Assembly: GCA_017792405.1 (NCBI GenBank)
Contig: CP051231.1
Coordinates: forward strand, 3,108,062-3,172,061
Direction: 5' to 3'
Source: Oceanicola sp.
GTDB lineage: Bacteria > Pseudomonadota > Alphaproteobacteria > Rhodobacterales > Rhodobacteraceae
Length of the DNA: 64,000 bases
The notes under the pieces are model-generated. The model saw nothing but the letters and a program-made list of their open reading frames with translations. It did not search any database and had not been told where the DNA came from. The first letter of the stretch is position 1. Each line of letters starts with the position of its first letter. Below, piece after piece: positions 1-8,244 of this stretch. The position numbers and the translations under genes were made by a program.

Positions 1-948
1 CGCTGGCGCCTCTGGCCAGTCCCACGAATGCCAGTTTTTGCTGTCCTGCTCGCGGTTGTGATACCAGACGTTCCACTCGTCGAAGCAGATGTAGATGTCG
101 TTCTTCGCGCGCTTCTTGGCCTTCACGTAGTCGATCGCCCCGGCGATGGACTGGATGTAGCGCCCGGTCTCCTCGATCTTGGCAAAGTAGTTGAGGCTGT
201 TGCGGCTGGAGTTGCCGAAATACTTGTGCAGCGAGATATAATCGACGTTCTCATAGCACTCCTCCAGCACCTGCCGCTCCCAATTTGGGTAGGTCGGCAT
301 CTGGTCGTTCGACGAGCCGCAGACGACAGTTTCGATGCCACCGCCGAAGGCCTTGACGGCTTTAGAGGTTTCGTTGGCCAGCCGGCCGTATTCGGTGGCT
401 TCCATGTGGCCGATCTGCCAAGGGCCATCCATCTCGTTGCCAAGGCACCACATCTTCACGCCGTAGGGGTCCTCGACGCCGTGGCTGCGGCGCAGGTCGC
501 TCCAATGAGTGCCGGAGGGGTGGTTGCAGTACTCAACGAAGTTGCGGGCCTCCTCAATGCCGCGGGTGCCGAGATTGACCGCGAGCATCATCTCGATATC
601 GGCATCCTTGGCCCATTGGGCGAATTCGTTGATGCCGACCTGGTTCGTCTCCTTGGAGCGCCACGCGAGGTCGAGGCGGACCGGGCGCTCATCCTGCGGG
701 CCAATCCCGTCTTCCCACTTGTAGGCGGACACGAAATTGCCACCGGGGTAACGGATCGCGGGGATCTTCAGACCGCGCACCAGATCGAGCACATCCTGAC
801 GGAAGCCCTGGGCGTTGGCGGTGGGATGGTCCGGCTCGTAGATGCCGGAGTAGATCGCTCGCCCCATGTGTTCGATGAAGGCCGAATAGAGTCGGTCGTC
901 GATGCGCGCGATGGTGTAATCGCGGTGAATTGTAGCGCGGGCCTTCAT
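1..948 (-). CDS. abfA: GH51 alpha-L-arabinofuranosidase, C-terminus cut by the window edge
   Basis: Retaining glycoside hydrolase that releases terminal L-arabinofuranosyl units from arabinan or arabinoxylan oligosaccharides. 316 residues of about 500 are visible. The acid/base motif GNEMDGPW places Glu172, and DEWNVWY places the nucleophile Glu291; the 119-residue spacing is that of known GH51 enzymes. RYPGGNF near residue 66 is also typical. No signal peptide is seen, so the enzyme is probably cytoplasmic and acts on imported oligosaccharides. The ATG at 948 follows a GGGAGGGG ribosome site. A LysR gene lies 102 bp upstream on the same strand. The family call is firm; the exact substrate and the symbol are inferred. 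Confidence 0.9.
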   Translation of the reverse strand, partial: MKARATIHRDYTIARIDDRLYSAFIEHMGRAIYSGIYEPDHPTANAQGFRQDVLDLVRGLKIPAIRYPGGNFVSAYKWEDGIGPQDERPVRLDLAWRSKETNQVGINEFAQWAKDADIEMMLAVNLGTRGIEEARNFVEYCNHPSGTHWSDLRRSHGVEDPYGVKMWCLGNEMDGPWQIGHMEATEYGRLANETSKAVKAFGGGIETVVCGSSNDQMPTYPNWERQVLEECYENVDYISLHKYFGNSSRNSLNYFAKIEETGRYIQSIAGAIDYVKAKKRAKNDIYICFDEWNVWYHNREQDSKNWHSWDWPEAPA

Positions 949-1004
949 GTCCCCTCCCGGTGCGAATCTCGTTGGTCGGGAAGCTATTTCGTCAGCGCGT
1001 TAAC

Positions 1005-1020
1005 AGAAATTTACATTTCT
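1005..1020. promoter_or_regulatory. 16-bp palindrome upstream of the arabinofuranosidase gene
   Basis: AGAAAT and ATTTCT arms flank TTAC, 57 bp before the ATG at 948, in the only AT-rich stretch between the LysR stop and the GH51 start. It is a plausible operator for the upstream LysR protein or another sugar regulator. There is no direct proof. Confidence 0.4.
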
Positions 1021-1050
1021 CTCTCTCGCGTTGACAGTATCGGTAACGGG

Positions 1051-2007
1051 CTATCGGGCGTTGTTGGAGGCCAGGCGGTCTTTGACCAGCTCAAGCAGAC
1101 GGCGCGCAGCCGGTGACGCGATCCGGTCGCGCGGGCTCAACACGCAATATGGTTCGATCGTGATTGGGGTGCGCACGTCGAGCAGCACCAGGTCGGCGCT
1201 GTAGGGCGGTGAGAGGAGGAGATCTGCGACTTCCTGCGTGATCACCGCGATAACGTCAGAGTCGCGCAGAAGGGCCATGATCGCGACGACCGAGGCCGTC
1301 TTGATCAGGTTTTCGGGCAGGTCGATCCCCTCTTCGTGGAAGGCGATTTCGAGTGCATGGCGGATCGGCGCGCCACGGTCCTGCATCGTCCAGAGCGCGC
1401 CTTGCAGGTCGGCCAGCGCAACAGGCCCGGCTTCGGCCATGGGGTGGCCGCGGCGGACCATGAGCAAGACCGACTCCGTCTGCGCCGGGAAGATATCGAA
1501 CTGGCGTGTGTAGTCGTGCGGGCCGATGCGGCTGAGCGTGAAGTCGAACTCGCCGCGCTCGAGCCCGTGCATAAGTTGCGCCGAGGAGGACACATCCAGC
1601 GACACATCCACCAGAGGTGCCTGCCGTTTCATCTCGAGAACCGCCGGGATCACGACCGCCAATGCACCGCCGGTCACCGCACCAACGCGCACCGATCCGC
1701 CCTCGCCACCGAGATGTGCATCGAACTCTGCCGACATCGCGTCGGCCCCGCGGACGAGCTGGGCCGCATGGCGAACCAGCACCTCACCCGCCGGGGTTGG
1801 CACCATGCCTTTGGGCCTGCGCTCGAAAAGCTCCGTGGTGAGCTGGGTTTCGAGATCAGCCAGCATGCGCGAAGCAGCGGGTGTGGTCATGCCACACGCT
1901 TCCGCCGCGAGCCGCAGCTTGCCGAGCCGGGCAATGGCCGCCACGAGACGCAGCTGCACCAGACGGAGGGAGCGAAGATAAAGTCCCAATGTAGATGGCC
2001 CCTCCAT
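1051..2007 (-). CDS. LysR-family transcriptional regulator
   Basis: 318 residues, the standard LysR length. An N-terminal winged helix (about residues 15-75, with TTPAASRMLADLETQL as the recognition region) is followed by a periplasmic-binding-like effector domain. It lies directly upstream of, and in the same direction as, the GH51 gene, so it may control arabinose-containing glycan use; proteins of this build (GbpR type) regulate sugar-binding and uptake genes in other alphaproteobacteria. The ribosome site before the ATG at 2007 is weak. The family is certain; the target and effector are inferred from position only. Confidence 0.85.
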   Translation of the reverse strand: MEGPSTLGLYLRSLRLVQLRLVAAIARLGKLRLAAEACGMTTPAASRMLADLETQLTTELFERRPKGMVPTPAGEVLVRHAAQLVRGADAMSAEFDAHLGGEGGSVRVGAVTGGALAVVIPAVLEMKRQAPLVDVSLDVSSSAQLMHGLERGEFDFTLSRIGPHDYTRQFDIFPAQTESVLLMVRRGHPMAEAGPVALADLQGALWTMQDRGAPIRHALEIAFHEEGIDLPENLIKTASVVAIMALLRDSDVIAVITQEVADLLLSPPYSADLVLLDVRTPITIEPYCVLSPRDRIASPAARRLLELVKDRLASNNAR

Positions 2008-2206
2008 GTTGCCGGGCGCTTGCCGACGGTCGTTTGATGTCAGTGTGCACCGATACCCGCAAGATGCCGACCCTGCTGTGACAGGAGGGGCTTAGCTGGA
2101 AGCGGTTCCGGTCGGGTGGCCTAGCGGAGTTCCGGGCGCGCTAATGCGACGTGTTGTGCAGGGAGCACCGGCCGACGAAAGCGGAACTCCACGCTATTCC
2201 CGGCCC

Positions 2207-2881
2207 TCAAACGCTGTTCTTCACGCGGTCCCAGGTATTCATCAGGTGACCGGCCATGATGTCGCCGAGGGCGGGGCCGTCGCGGCGGGAGAGGCATTCG
2301 GCCATTTTCTCGTGTTCGTCCACGGCGGCGGCCCAGTATTCCGGTTTGCGATTGCCCATGAAGCGGATGCGCTTCAGCCGGGCCTGAATGTTGCGCTGCA
2401 TTTCCTGCAGGGTCTCATTGCCCGACAGTTCGGAGAGCATGGTGTGGAAGTCCTGGTTGAGCTTGTAGTAGGCCAGCCGCTCGCGCTTTTCATAGAGCGC
2501 CAACATCTCGCGGTGCAGGCTCAGGAGGGCCTCGATCTCTTCGTCGCTGGCGCGCTCGCAGGTGAGGTTGCCGGCGAGCTTTTCGAGGTGAGCGAGCACT
2601 TCGAGCATGGAAAAGACGTCTTGCGCAGTCAGCTTGCGCACCACCGCCCCGCGTGAGGGACGGATGATCACAAGCCCTTCGGCGGCCAAGGTGCGCAGAG
2701 CCTCGCGGAAGGGCGTGCGCGACACTTCGAGCTGCTCGATCAGGCGGGTTTCGTCAATTCGACTGCCCGGCTCGAGGTAGCCCTCGATGATCAGATCTCG
2801 AATGCCGTCGGCAACCTGATCGTGAAGGGTCCGCTTTCGGATCGCGACGGGGCCGCCCGTCGTGACACCACCATTATCCAT
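2207..2881 (-). CDS. GntR-family (FCD/FadR-type) transcriptional regulator
   Basis: 224 residues starting MDNGGV. I chose the ATG at 2881 because GGGAG lies 9 bases upstream; a longer reading from 2953 would run through the operator. The N-terminal winged helix contains LHDQVADGIRDLIIEG and the SRTPFREALRTLAAEGLV recognition helix. The C-terminal helical part (about 85-220) fits the FCD ligand domain, which often binds a metal and a small acid. The gene is divergent from the pdxA-like/TRAP operon, with 101 bp and a GTATAC palindrome between. It is probably an autoregulated repressor of that operon, released by the transported acid. Confidence 0.88.
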   Translation of the reverse strand: MDNGGVTTGGPVAIRKRTLHDQVADGIRDLIIEGYLEPGSRIDETRLIEQLEVSRTPFREALRTLAAEGLVIIRPSRGAVVRKLTAQDVFSMLEVLAHLEKLAGNLTCERASDEEIEALLSLHREMLALYEKRERLAYYKLNQDFHTMLSELSGNETLQEMQRNIQARLKRIRFMGNRKPEYWAAAVDEHEKMAECLSRRDGPALGDIMAGHLMNTWDRVKNSV

Positions 2882-2954
2882 TCCACTGTGCTCCCGGCTT
2901 ACGTCGTCTCGGCAACTATAGAACCTCTTGCCAACTGCGGCGAGGCCATGCAAT

Positions 2955-2982
2955 GTATTTCGTATACAAAATGAGGAAATAC
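2955..2982. promoter_or_regulatory. Probable GntR operator between divergent genes
   Basis: A near-perfect palindrome ATTTCGTATACAAAAT (2957-2972) is nested inside longer arms GTATTTC (2955-2961) and GAAATAC (2976-2982). It overlaps the ribosome site of the plus-strand gene. GTATAC-centred palindromes are typical FadR/VanR-type GntR sites, so binding could block the plus-strand operon. Confidence 0.6.
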
Positions 2983-4065
2983 ATGAATCACCAACAGCGA
3001 GTGGCCTTCGCCATAGGCGATGCAGGGGGAATCAGCCCGGAGCTGAGCGCCCGCGTGATTGCGGATGCCGAGGCCAACCGCGGCGACATGGTCGTGATCG
3101 GGGACGCACGGGTGCTCGCCATGGGGGCGCGGCACGCCGGCCTAGAGATCGACCTGCCGGTGCTGACGCCGGAGCAGGCGGCAGACGGCCTGCCGGAGGG
3201 CACGGTTCTGGTGGACATGGCCAATTGCGACCCGGAGACGCTCACGCTTGGGGAATCCTGCCGCGAAACCGGGGCCGCCTCATTGCAGAACTTTGCGGCC
3301 GCGCTGCGGCTGGCCAACGCCGGGCTTGCCGGTTGCGCCTTTTTCACCCCGTTCAACAAGCACGGGATGCGACTGGCCCGGCCCGATTACGTTGATGAGA
3401 TCGGCTTCATCAATGCCACCATCGACGCGAAGCGAAGCGGGCGCGAGTTCAACGTGCTGGACGAGGTCTGGAACGCGCGGGTCACATCGCACATTCCGCT
3501 GCGCGAGGTGGCCGATGCGCTCAACACCGACCGGATCTACCACGCGCTCTGCCTGACGGTGGAAACCATGGAGAACGCCGGGTTCGAACGGCCGCGCATT
3601 GGGGTGGCGGCGCTCAACCCACACGCGGGCGACGGGCGCAACTTTGGCACCGAAGACGAGGACATGCTGCTTCCGGCGGTGCAGAGGGCGCAGGCGCGCC
3701 AGATGGCCGTGACCGGGCCGATCCCTTCGGATACCGTCTTCGTGCGGGCGTTGAAGGGCGAGTTCGACGCGGTGCTCACCATGTTCCACGATCAGGGCCA
3801 GATCGCGATGAAGTTGATCGGCTTCGACCGCGGCGTGACGCTGATCGCGGGCTACCCGTTTCCGATCGTCACCCCGGCACATGGCACCGCCTATGACATC
3901 GCCGGTCATGGCGTGGCCGATACCGGGGCAACCTTCAACGCCGTTGCGCTCGGGCGCAAGCTGGCCGCGCGCGCCGCGCGGGCCGAAGCACCGGCGGACC
4001 TGTCGCCAGAAGAGATGACCGCCCTGTTCAGAGGCCCGGCACTAGAGGACGCGACACAGAGCTGA
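2983..4065 (+). CDS. PdxA-family 4-phospho-hydroxyacid dehydrogenase
   Basis: 360 residues, NAD-dependent oxidative decarboxylase family of 4-hydroxythreonine-4-phosphate dehydrogenase. Family motifs are clear: VTSHIPLREV, ALNPHAGDGRNFGTED and MFHDQGQIAMK supply the metal-binding His and Asp residues, with TPAHGTAYDIAGHGVAD at the C-terminus. The N-terminal motif reads GDAGGISPE instead of the usual GDPAGIGPE, so this is probably a catabolic paralogue (PdxA2-like) and not the vitamin B6 enzyme. The ATG at 2983 has GAGGA 5 bases upstream; earlier in-frame ATGs lie inside the operator. It heads a TRAP operon, so a tetronate-like four-carbon acid phosphate is a reasonable guess, although no kinase is nearby. 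Confidence 0.85.
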   Translation: MNHQQRVAFAIGDAGGISPELSARVIADAEANRGDMVVIGDARVLAMGARHAGLEIDLPVLTPEQAADGLPEGTVLVDMANCDPETLTLGESCRETGAASLQNFAAALRLANAGLAGCAFFTPFNKHGMRLARPDYVDEIGFINATIDAKRSGREFNVLDEVWNARVTSHIPLREVADALNTDRIYHALCLTVETMENAGFERPRIGVAALNPHAGDGRNFGTEDEDMLLPAVQRAQARQMAVTGPIPSDTVFVRALKGEFDAVLTMFHDQGQIAMKLIGFDRGVTLIAGYPFPIVTPAHGTAYDIAGHGVADTGATFNAVALGRKLAARAARAEAPADLSPEEMTALFRGPALEDATQS

Positions 4066-4068
4066 ACA

Positions 4069-4086
4069 CAGGCCCGGAAGGGCCTG
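4069..4086 (+). other. Intercistronic hairpin with GGAA tetraloop
   Basis: CAGGCCC and GGGCCTG pair over a GNRA-type GGAA loop just after the pdxA-like stop. No U-run follows, so it looks like an mRNA-processing or stability element before the binding-protein gene, not a terminator. Confidence 0.5.
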
Positions 4087-4127
4087 ACCGGCGGCAGCAC
4101 CGCCACCAACCAAAGGGAGGAAGACCA

Positions 4128-5111
4128 TTGAAACTCAAGGCCGCAATCTTCGGCGCCGCATCGCTCGCCATGATGGCCGGCACGGCCGTGGCGCAGGAAG
4201 AGATCATCTTCGGCATCAGCGCCGCCACCGGCTCGCTTCAGCAACAGAGCGCAAGCGAGTTTGCCCGCCGTGCCAACGAAAAACTGGGCGACACCGCTGT
4301 CGTCAAGGTCTTTGACAGCTCGCAGCTGGGCAAGGACAAGGACATGCTCCAGAAGATCAAGCTGGGCACCATGCACCTGACGCTGCCCTCCTCGATCATG
4401 CCCGAGATCGCCGCCGAGTACGCGATCTTCGACCTGCCGTTCCTCGTGGCCGACCGCGATCACCTCGCCCGGATCGACGAGACTTTCTTCAAGGACGTGC
4501 TGGTGCCTGCCGCCGAGGCGCAGGGCTATCGCCCGCTTGCCGTCTGGGAAAACGGCTTTCGCCAGATCACCAACAACGAGCGCCCGATCAACACCCCCGC
4601 CGACCTCGAAGGGCTGAAGATCCGGACGCCCAACTCGTCGTGGCGGGTGGCCATGTTCAGCGAATACGGCGCCAACCCGACGCCGATGTCGTTCTCCGAG
4701 GTCTTCGTCGCCTTGCAGACCGGCGTGATCGACGGGCAGGAAAACCCGCTGACCAACATCGCGGGCGGCAAGCTGAACGAAGTGCAGAAATACCTGTCGA
4801 TGTCGGGCCACGTTTACTCGCCCGCCTATCCGACGGTGGGTGTGGCAGCCTTCGAGAAGCTCGACCCGGAAATCCAGCAGGTGCTGACCGAAACCGCGCA
4901 GGAAGTTGCGCTCTGGGCGCGCGAACAGGGGGCGGAGCAGGACGGTGCGCTGCTGAAGGAACTTGAAGAGGGCGGCATGGAGGTCAACGTGGCCGACCGT
5001 GATGCCTTTGTCGAAGCCTCCGCGCCGCTCTACGAGAAATTCGCCGCAGAGGTCGAAGGCGGCCAGGCTATGATCGACCAGGTCCTATCGCTCGCGGACG
5101 GCGACTCCTGA
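4128..5111 (+). CDS. dctP: TRAP transporter substrate-binding protein (DctP family)
   Basis: 327 residues. Periplasmic receptor that hands an organic acid to the DctQM permease. A Sec signal peptide ends at AVA-Q (about residue 22). The DctP core includes GLKIRTPNS with the conserved carboxylate-binding arginine (Arg166) and FVALQTGVIDGQENPLTNI. Translation starts at TTG 4128, chosen because AAGGGAGGA lies just upstream and the signal peptide begins there. It sits between the pdxA-like gene and the permease genes. The substrate is unknown; the neighbouring dehydrogenases suggest a hydroxy or sugar acid. Confidence 0.92.
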   Translation: MKLKAAIFGAASLAMMAGTAVAQEEIIFGISAATGSLQQQSASEFARRANEKLGDTAVVKVFDSSQLGKDKDMLQKIKLGTMHLTLPSSIMPEIAAEYAIFDLPFLVADRDHLARIDETFFKDVLVPAAEAQGYRPLAVWENGFRQITNNERPINTPADLEGLKIRTPNSSWRVAMFSEYGANPTPMSFSEVFVALQTGVIDGQENPLTNIAGGKLNEVQKYLSMSGHVYSPAYPTVGVAAFEKLDPEIQQVLTETAQEVALWAREQGAEQDGALLKELEEGGMEVNVADRDAFVEASAPLYEKFAAEVEGGQAMIDQVLSLADGDS

Positions 5112-5143
5112 CCTGACCAGACCTGATCCGACCCAGTCGGACC

Positions 5144-5171
5144 GGGGCGCATCGCAACCGTGGTGCGCCCC
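5144..5171 (+). other. Hairpin between dctP and dctQ
   Basis: GGGGCGCA (5144-5151) pairs with TGCGCCCC (5164-5171) over a 12-nt loop. No U-run follows. The position directly after the binding-protein gene fits a 3' mRNA-protecting element that raises receptor levels over permease. Confidence 0.5.
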
Positions 5172-5208
5172 ACGTTCCTCCCCCTCATTCTCGCAAACGG
5201 ACCGTGCA

Positions 5209-5775
5209 ATGCTCGACCGCGTCATTCATTGGCTCGATATCCTCCTGCAAGTCTTCACCGTCACGCTGATCGTCATCCTTGCGGTGATCGTCCTGCTGGC
5301 GGTCGGCTTTCGTTACTCGGGCAACTCGCTGATCTGGTATGACGAGGTCGCGGTACTGCTCTTGGCCTGGATCACATTCAGCGGTGCGGCCCTTGCGGTG
5401 TTGCGCGATGCGCACCTCGGGTTCTCGGGGCTCATGTTCGGCCTGCCGCTGCCGGGCCGCATAGCGCTTTTCTGGCTGGTGGAGGCGATCTTCTTCGCCA
5501 TCTTCGCCATCGTCCTCTGGGCCGGTTGGACCATCCTTGGCATCTTCGGCAACGAAACCATGACCACCCTGCGCTTTGTGCCGCGCAGCGTTGTGCAGGG
5601 CATCCTGCCGGTGAGTGCGGCGCTGATCCTGCTTGGCCGGGGGCTGACGGTGCCCAAGCGCTTGGCCCTTGTTCGCTCGGGCGTTGACCCGGAAACCCGC
5701 GAAATCCAGCACGAGATTGCCCGCGCCGAGGCAGAGCTTGCCCGCACCCGCGCCGCTACGGAGACAGACAGATGA
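5209..5775 (+). CDS. dctQ: TRAP transporter small permease subunit (DctQ family)
   Basis: 188 residues with four predicted membrane segments, starting with a hydrophobic helix at about residues 17-37. WYDEVAVLLLAWITFSGAALAVLRDAHLG matches the DctQ family in its key residues. A charged C-terminal tail rich in Glu, Arg and Ala (about 150-188) is longer than usual. The protein pairs with the large subunit in the inner membrane. Its stop overlaps the dctM start by ATGA, which implies translational coupling. The ribosome site before the ATG at 5209 is weak, fitting lower expression than dctP. Confidence 0.9.
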   Translation: MLDRVIHWLDILLQVFTVTLIVILAVIVLLAVGFRYSGNSLIWYDEVAVLLLAWITFSGAALAVLRDAHLGFSGLMFGLPLPGRIALFWLVEAIFFAIFAIVLWAGWTILGIFGNETMTTLRFVPRSVVQGILPVSAALILLGRGLTVPKRLALVRSGVDPETREIQHEIARAEAELARTRAATETDR

Positions 5776-7058
5776 CCGAAGCCCTTATCCTTCTGTCGAT
5801 GTTCCTGATGATCGGCTTTGGTGTGCCCATCGCCGTGGCGATCCTCGGCAGCGCCCTGATGGGGGTGTTCATCCTCAACGGCCACCTTGGCTTTCTGAAC
5901 GCGGCGCTCTCGCTCTACGACGGGGCGACCAGCTTTCCGCTGATCGCCATTCCGCTCTTCATCCTCGCCGGGGCGCTGATGAACACCGGCGGCATCTCGA
6001 CCCGGCTGATCGCCTTTGTCTCGGCGCTGATCGGCTTCGTGCGCGGCGGGTTGGCCATGGTCAACGTGGGGGTCTCGCTGTTCTTTGCCGAAATCTCCGG
6101 CTCCGCCGTGGCGGATGTGGCGGCTACCGGCTCGGTGCTGATCCCGGCGATGAAGAAGAAGGGTTACACTCCGCGGTTCGCCGCGGCGCTGACCTCCTCC
6201 ACCGCCTCGCTGGCGATCATCATTCCGCCCTCGATCCCGATGATCCTCTATGGCGCCCTGTCGGACACCTCGATCGTCAAGCTCTTCGTCGCGGGTATCG
6301 TGCCCGGCCTGCTGGGCGCGGCGCTGCTGATGGGGCTCAGCTACTACTTCGCCGTCCGCTACGACCTGCCGCGTGAGGAGAGCTTCAGCCTCTGCCGCCT
6401 GTGGCAGGCGACCAAGGACGCGATCTGGGCGCTGATCCTGCCGGTCATCATTCTCGGCGGCATCTTCGGCGGCATCGTCACCGCGACCGAGGGCGCGGGG
6501 CTGGCCGTGCTGGCTGCACTTCTGATCGGCGGGTTCATCTACCGCGAACTGAGCTTTCGCAAGCTCTACGATGCGCTGGTCGACGGGGTGAACCAGACCT
6601 CGGTGGTGATGCTGCTCGTTGCCTCCTCCGCGGTACTGGGCCTTTACCTGACCGAAACCGAGCTGCCGCAGCGGCTGGCGCAGGGCATCACCGGGATCAC
6701 CACCAATCCGCTGGCTGTGTTGATGATCATCAACGTCTTCCTGCTCTTCGTGGGCATGGTGCTGCATGGTGCGGCAGCGATCATTCTGACGGTGCCGATC
6801 TTCATGCCGTTGGTGAATCAGCTGGGCATCGACCCGATCCAGTTCGGCATCCTGCTGACGCTGAACATCGCGCTTGGCCAGCAAACGCCGCCGGTGGCCA
6901 GCGTGCTGGTTACCGCCTGCTCGATTGCCAAGACCGATGTGTGGAGCACCACCCGGACCAACCTGCCCTTCATCGGCGTGCTGGTGCTGGTGTTGCTGCT
7001 GGTCACCTACGTGCCTGCCGTGTCACTCTCGCTGGTGAACGCATTGTATGGGCCGTAA
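5772..7058 (+). CDS. dctM: TRAP transporter large permease subunit (DctM family)
   Basis: 428 residues, the usual length for a 12-segment DctM protein of the ion-transporter superfamily, which forms the sodium-coupled transport path. Family features include FPLIAIPLFILAGALMNTGG near residue 56, SGSAVADVAATGSVLIPAM near 114 and the re-entrant TPPVASVLVTACSIAK near 375. The ATG overlaps the dctQ stop; the next gene begins at the end of this one, so the whole set is one operon. Confidence 0.93.
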   Translation: MTEALILLSMFLMIGFGVPIAVAILGSALMGVFILNGHLGFLNAALSLYDGATSFPLIAIPLFILAGALMNTGGISTRLIAFVSALIGFVRGGLAMVNVGVSLFFAEISGSAVADVAATGSVLIPAMKKKGYTPRFAAALTSSTASLAIIIPPSIPMILYGALSDTSIVKLFVAGIVPGLLGAALLMGLSYYFAVRYDLPREESFSLCRLWQATKDAIWALILPVIILGGIFGGIVTATEGAGLAVLAALLIGGFIYRELSFRKLYDALVDGVNQTSVVMLLVASSAVLGLYLTETELPQRLAQGITGITTNPLAVLMIINVFLLFVGMVLHGAAAIILTVPIFMPLVNQLGIDPIQFGILLTLNIALGQQTPPVASVLVTACSIAKTDVWSTTRTNLPFIGVLVLVLLLVTYVPAVSLSLVNALYGP

Positions 7059-7062
7059 CGAG

Positions 7063-7935
7063 ATGACCGATAGCAAACCCTCGATCGGCGTGATCGGCGC
7101 CGGAATGATGGGCGGGGGTATGGCCGCCAGCCTGCTGCGCACCGGCCACGCTGTAACAATTCTGGCGCATCGAAAACGCGAGACCGTGGATCGGCTGATT
7201 GCCGAGGGCGCAACAGAGGCGAGCTCCGCCGCAGACCTTGCCGCATCGGTCGACGTGGTGCTCACCTGCCTGCCCGATGGCCCGGCGGTGGAAGCCTGCG
7301 CCGAGGAGATCCTGCCATCCCTCTCGCCCGGGGCGCTCTGGATCGACACCACCACATCGGACCCTGAAGTCACCCGCCGCGTTGCAGCACAGTTGGACGC
7401 GCAGGGTGTGACATTTTCTGACGCGCCTGTAACCGGCAGCCCCGCGCAAGCCGAGGCGGGTGAGCTGGCCTCGCTGGTGGGGTGCCGAGAGGATGCGTTT
7501 GAGCGGGTGAAGGCCGTTGTTTCGCACTACTCGCGCGTTGTGCGCAGGTTTGGCGAAGTCGGCACCGGCCACACCGCCAAGCTGATGAACAACCTCGTGA
7601 CGCAAGGCACCATGACGCTGCTCGCGGAATCCTACACCGCCGCTCGCAGGCTGGGCGTGGACTGGCAGGCGCTATACGATGTGATGTGCACAGGGGCCGC
7701 CCGCTCGGGGACGCTGGAGAAGGCGGTGGGCCCGGCGCTGCAAGGCGACTTCGATGGCGCGCGGTTTACCATCCGAAATGGTGAAAAAGACCTGCGGTAT
7801 GCCTTGGCAACCCTCGGCCCCGAGGCGGAGGTGGGCCGCGCCGCCCATGCCGTGATGCTGCGACACGTGGAAGAGGGCCGCGGCGACGAATTCATCAGCC
7901 GCATGCTGCAACCAGCGTCGAAGAAACAGGGCTGA
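7063..7935 (+). CDS. NAD(P)-dependent beta-hydroxyacid dehydrogenase (3-hydroxyisobutyrate dehydrogenase family)
   Basis: 290 residues. Oxidises a beta-hydroxyacid, or reduces its semialdehyde, in the cytoplasm. The Rossmann motif GVIGAGMMGGGMA is at the N-terminus, the family loop DAPVTGSPAQAEAGEL is at about residue 122, and GHTAKLMNN near 170 carries the catalytic lysine. EKDLRYAL completes the pattern. I prefer the ATG at 7063 because homologues begin just before the Rossmann strand; an ATG at 7048 overlapping dctM is possible. As last gene of the operon it probably acts on the imported acid, similar to LtnD/GarR-type enzymes. Confidence 0.88.
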   Translation: MTDSKPSIGVIGAGMMGGGMAASLLRTGHAVTILAHRKRETVDRLIAEGATEASSAADLAASVDVVLTCLPDGPAVEACAEEILPSLSPGALWIDTTTSDPEVTRRVAAQLDAQGVTFSDAPVTGSPAQAEAGELASLVGCREDAFERVKAVVSHYSRVVRRFGEVGTGHTAKLMNNLVTQGTMTLLAESYTAARRLGVDWQALYDVMCTGAARSGTLEKAVGPALQGDFDGARFTIRNGEKDLRYALATLGPEAEVGRAAHAVMLRHVEEGRGDEFISRMLQPASKKQG

Positions 7936-8244
7936 ACGGCCTCGTCCGTCTGGGCCCTGAGGGGCGTCGGACGTGTGCCTTTTGGTTTCTCGCGCACGAC
8001 CGCCAAAAGCGGTTTCAGGCAAGCTCTGCCGTGAAGCGGGCGGAGCGGGAAAATCCGCGATCACTCTCATCCCAACCCGGACTTTTTCTGCGCCTGCAAA
8101 GGGGATGCGGCTCTGACGTTTGCATGAGCCCGAAAGCTTTTTCTTGAGACGTTGTCGCGATGAGTTAACATGACAAGCGCACAGATCGGGCTGCTGCAAC
8201 CATGAGGTTGCGCATTCGAGATGTGTTCTCAGGGAGGAGAAAAG
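7936..8244. other. 309-bp intergenic region between two TRAP operons
   Basis: It holds a terminator-like hairpin at its left end (7943-7973), a second small stem ACCGC/GCGGT at 7999-8013, and a weak promoter candidate TTGAGA (8144-8149) with TAACAT (8166-8171) at 16-bp spacing. AGGGAGGAG at 8231-8239 is the ribosome site of the next gene. I see no gene in it. Confidence 0.5.
7943..7983 (+). terminator. Candidate terminator of the first TRAP operon
   Basis: CGTCCG (7943-7948) pairs with CGGACG (7968-7973), with an inner GCCC/GGGC stem over a short loop. CTTTTGG follows at 7979, giving four Us. It lies 8 bases after the stop codon. Confidence 0.5.

Noticed and set aside
28..1116. Long plus-strand open frame opposite the arabinofuranosidase gene
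   Set aside because: High GC makes antisense frames long. The minus strand encodes a clear GH51 protein with both catalytic glutamates.
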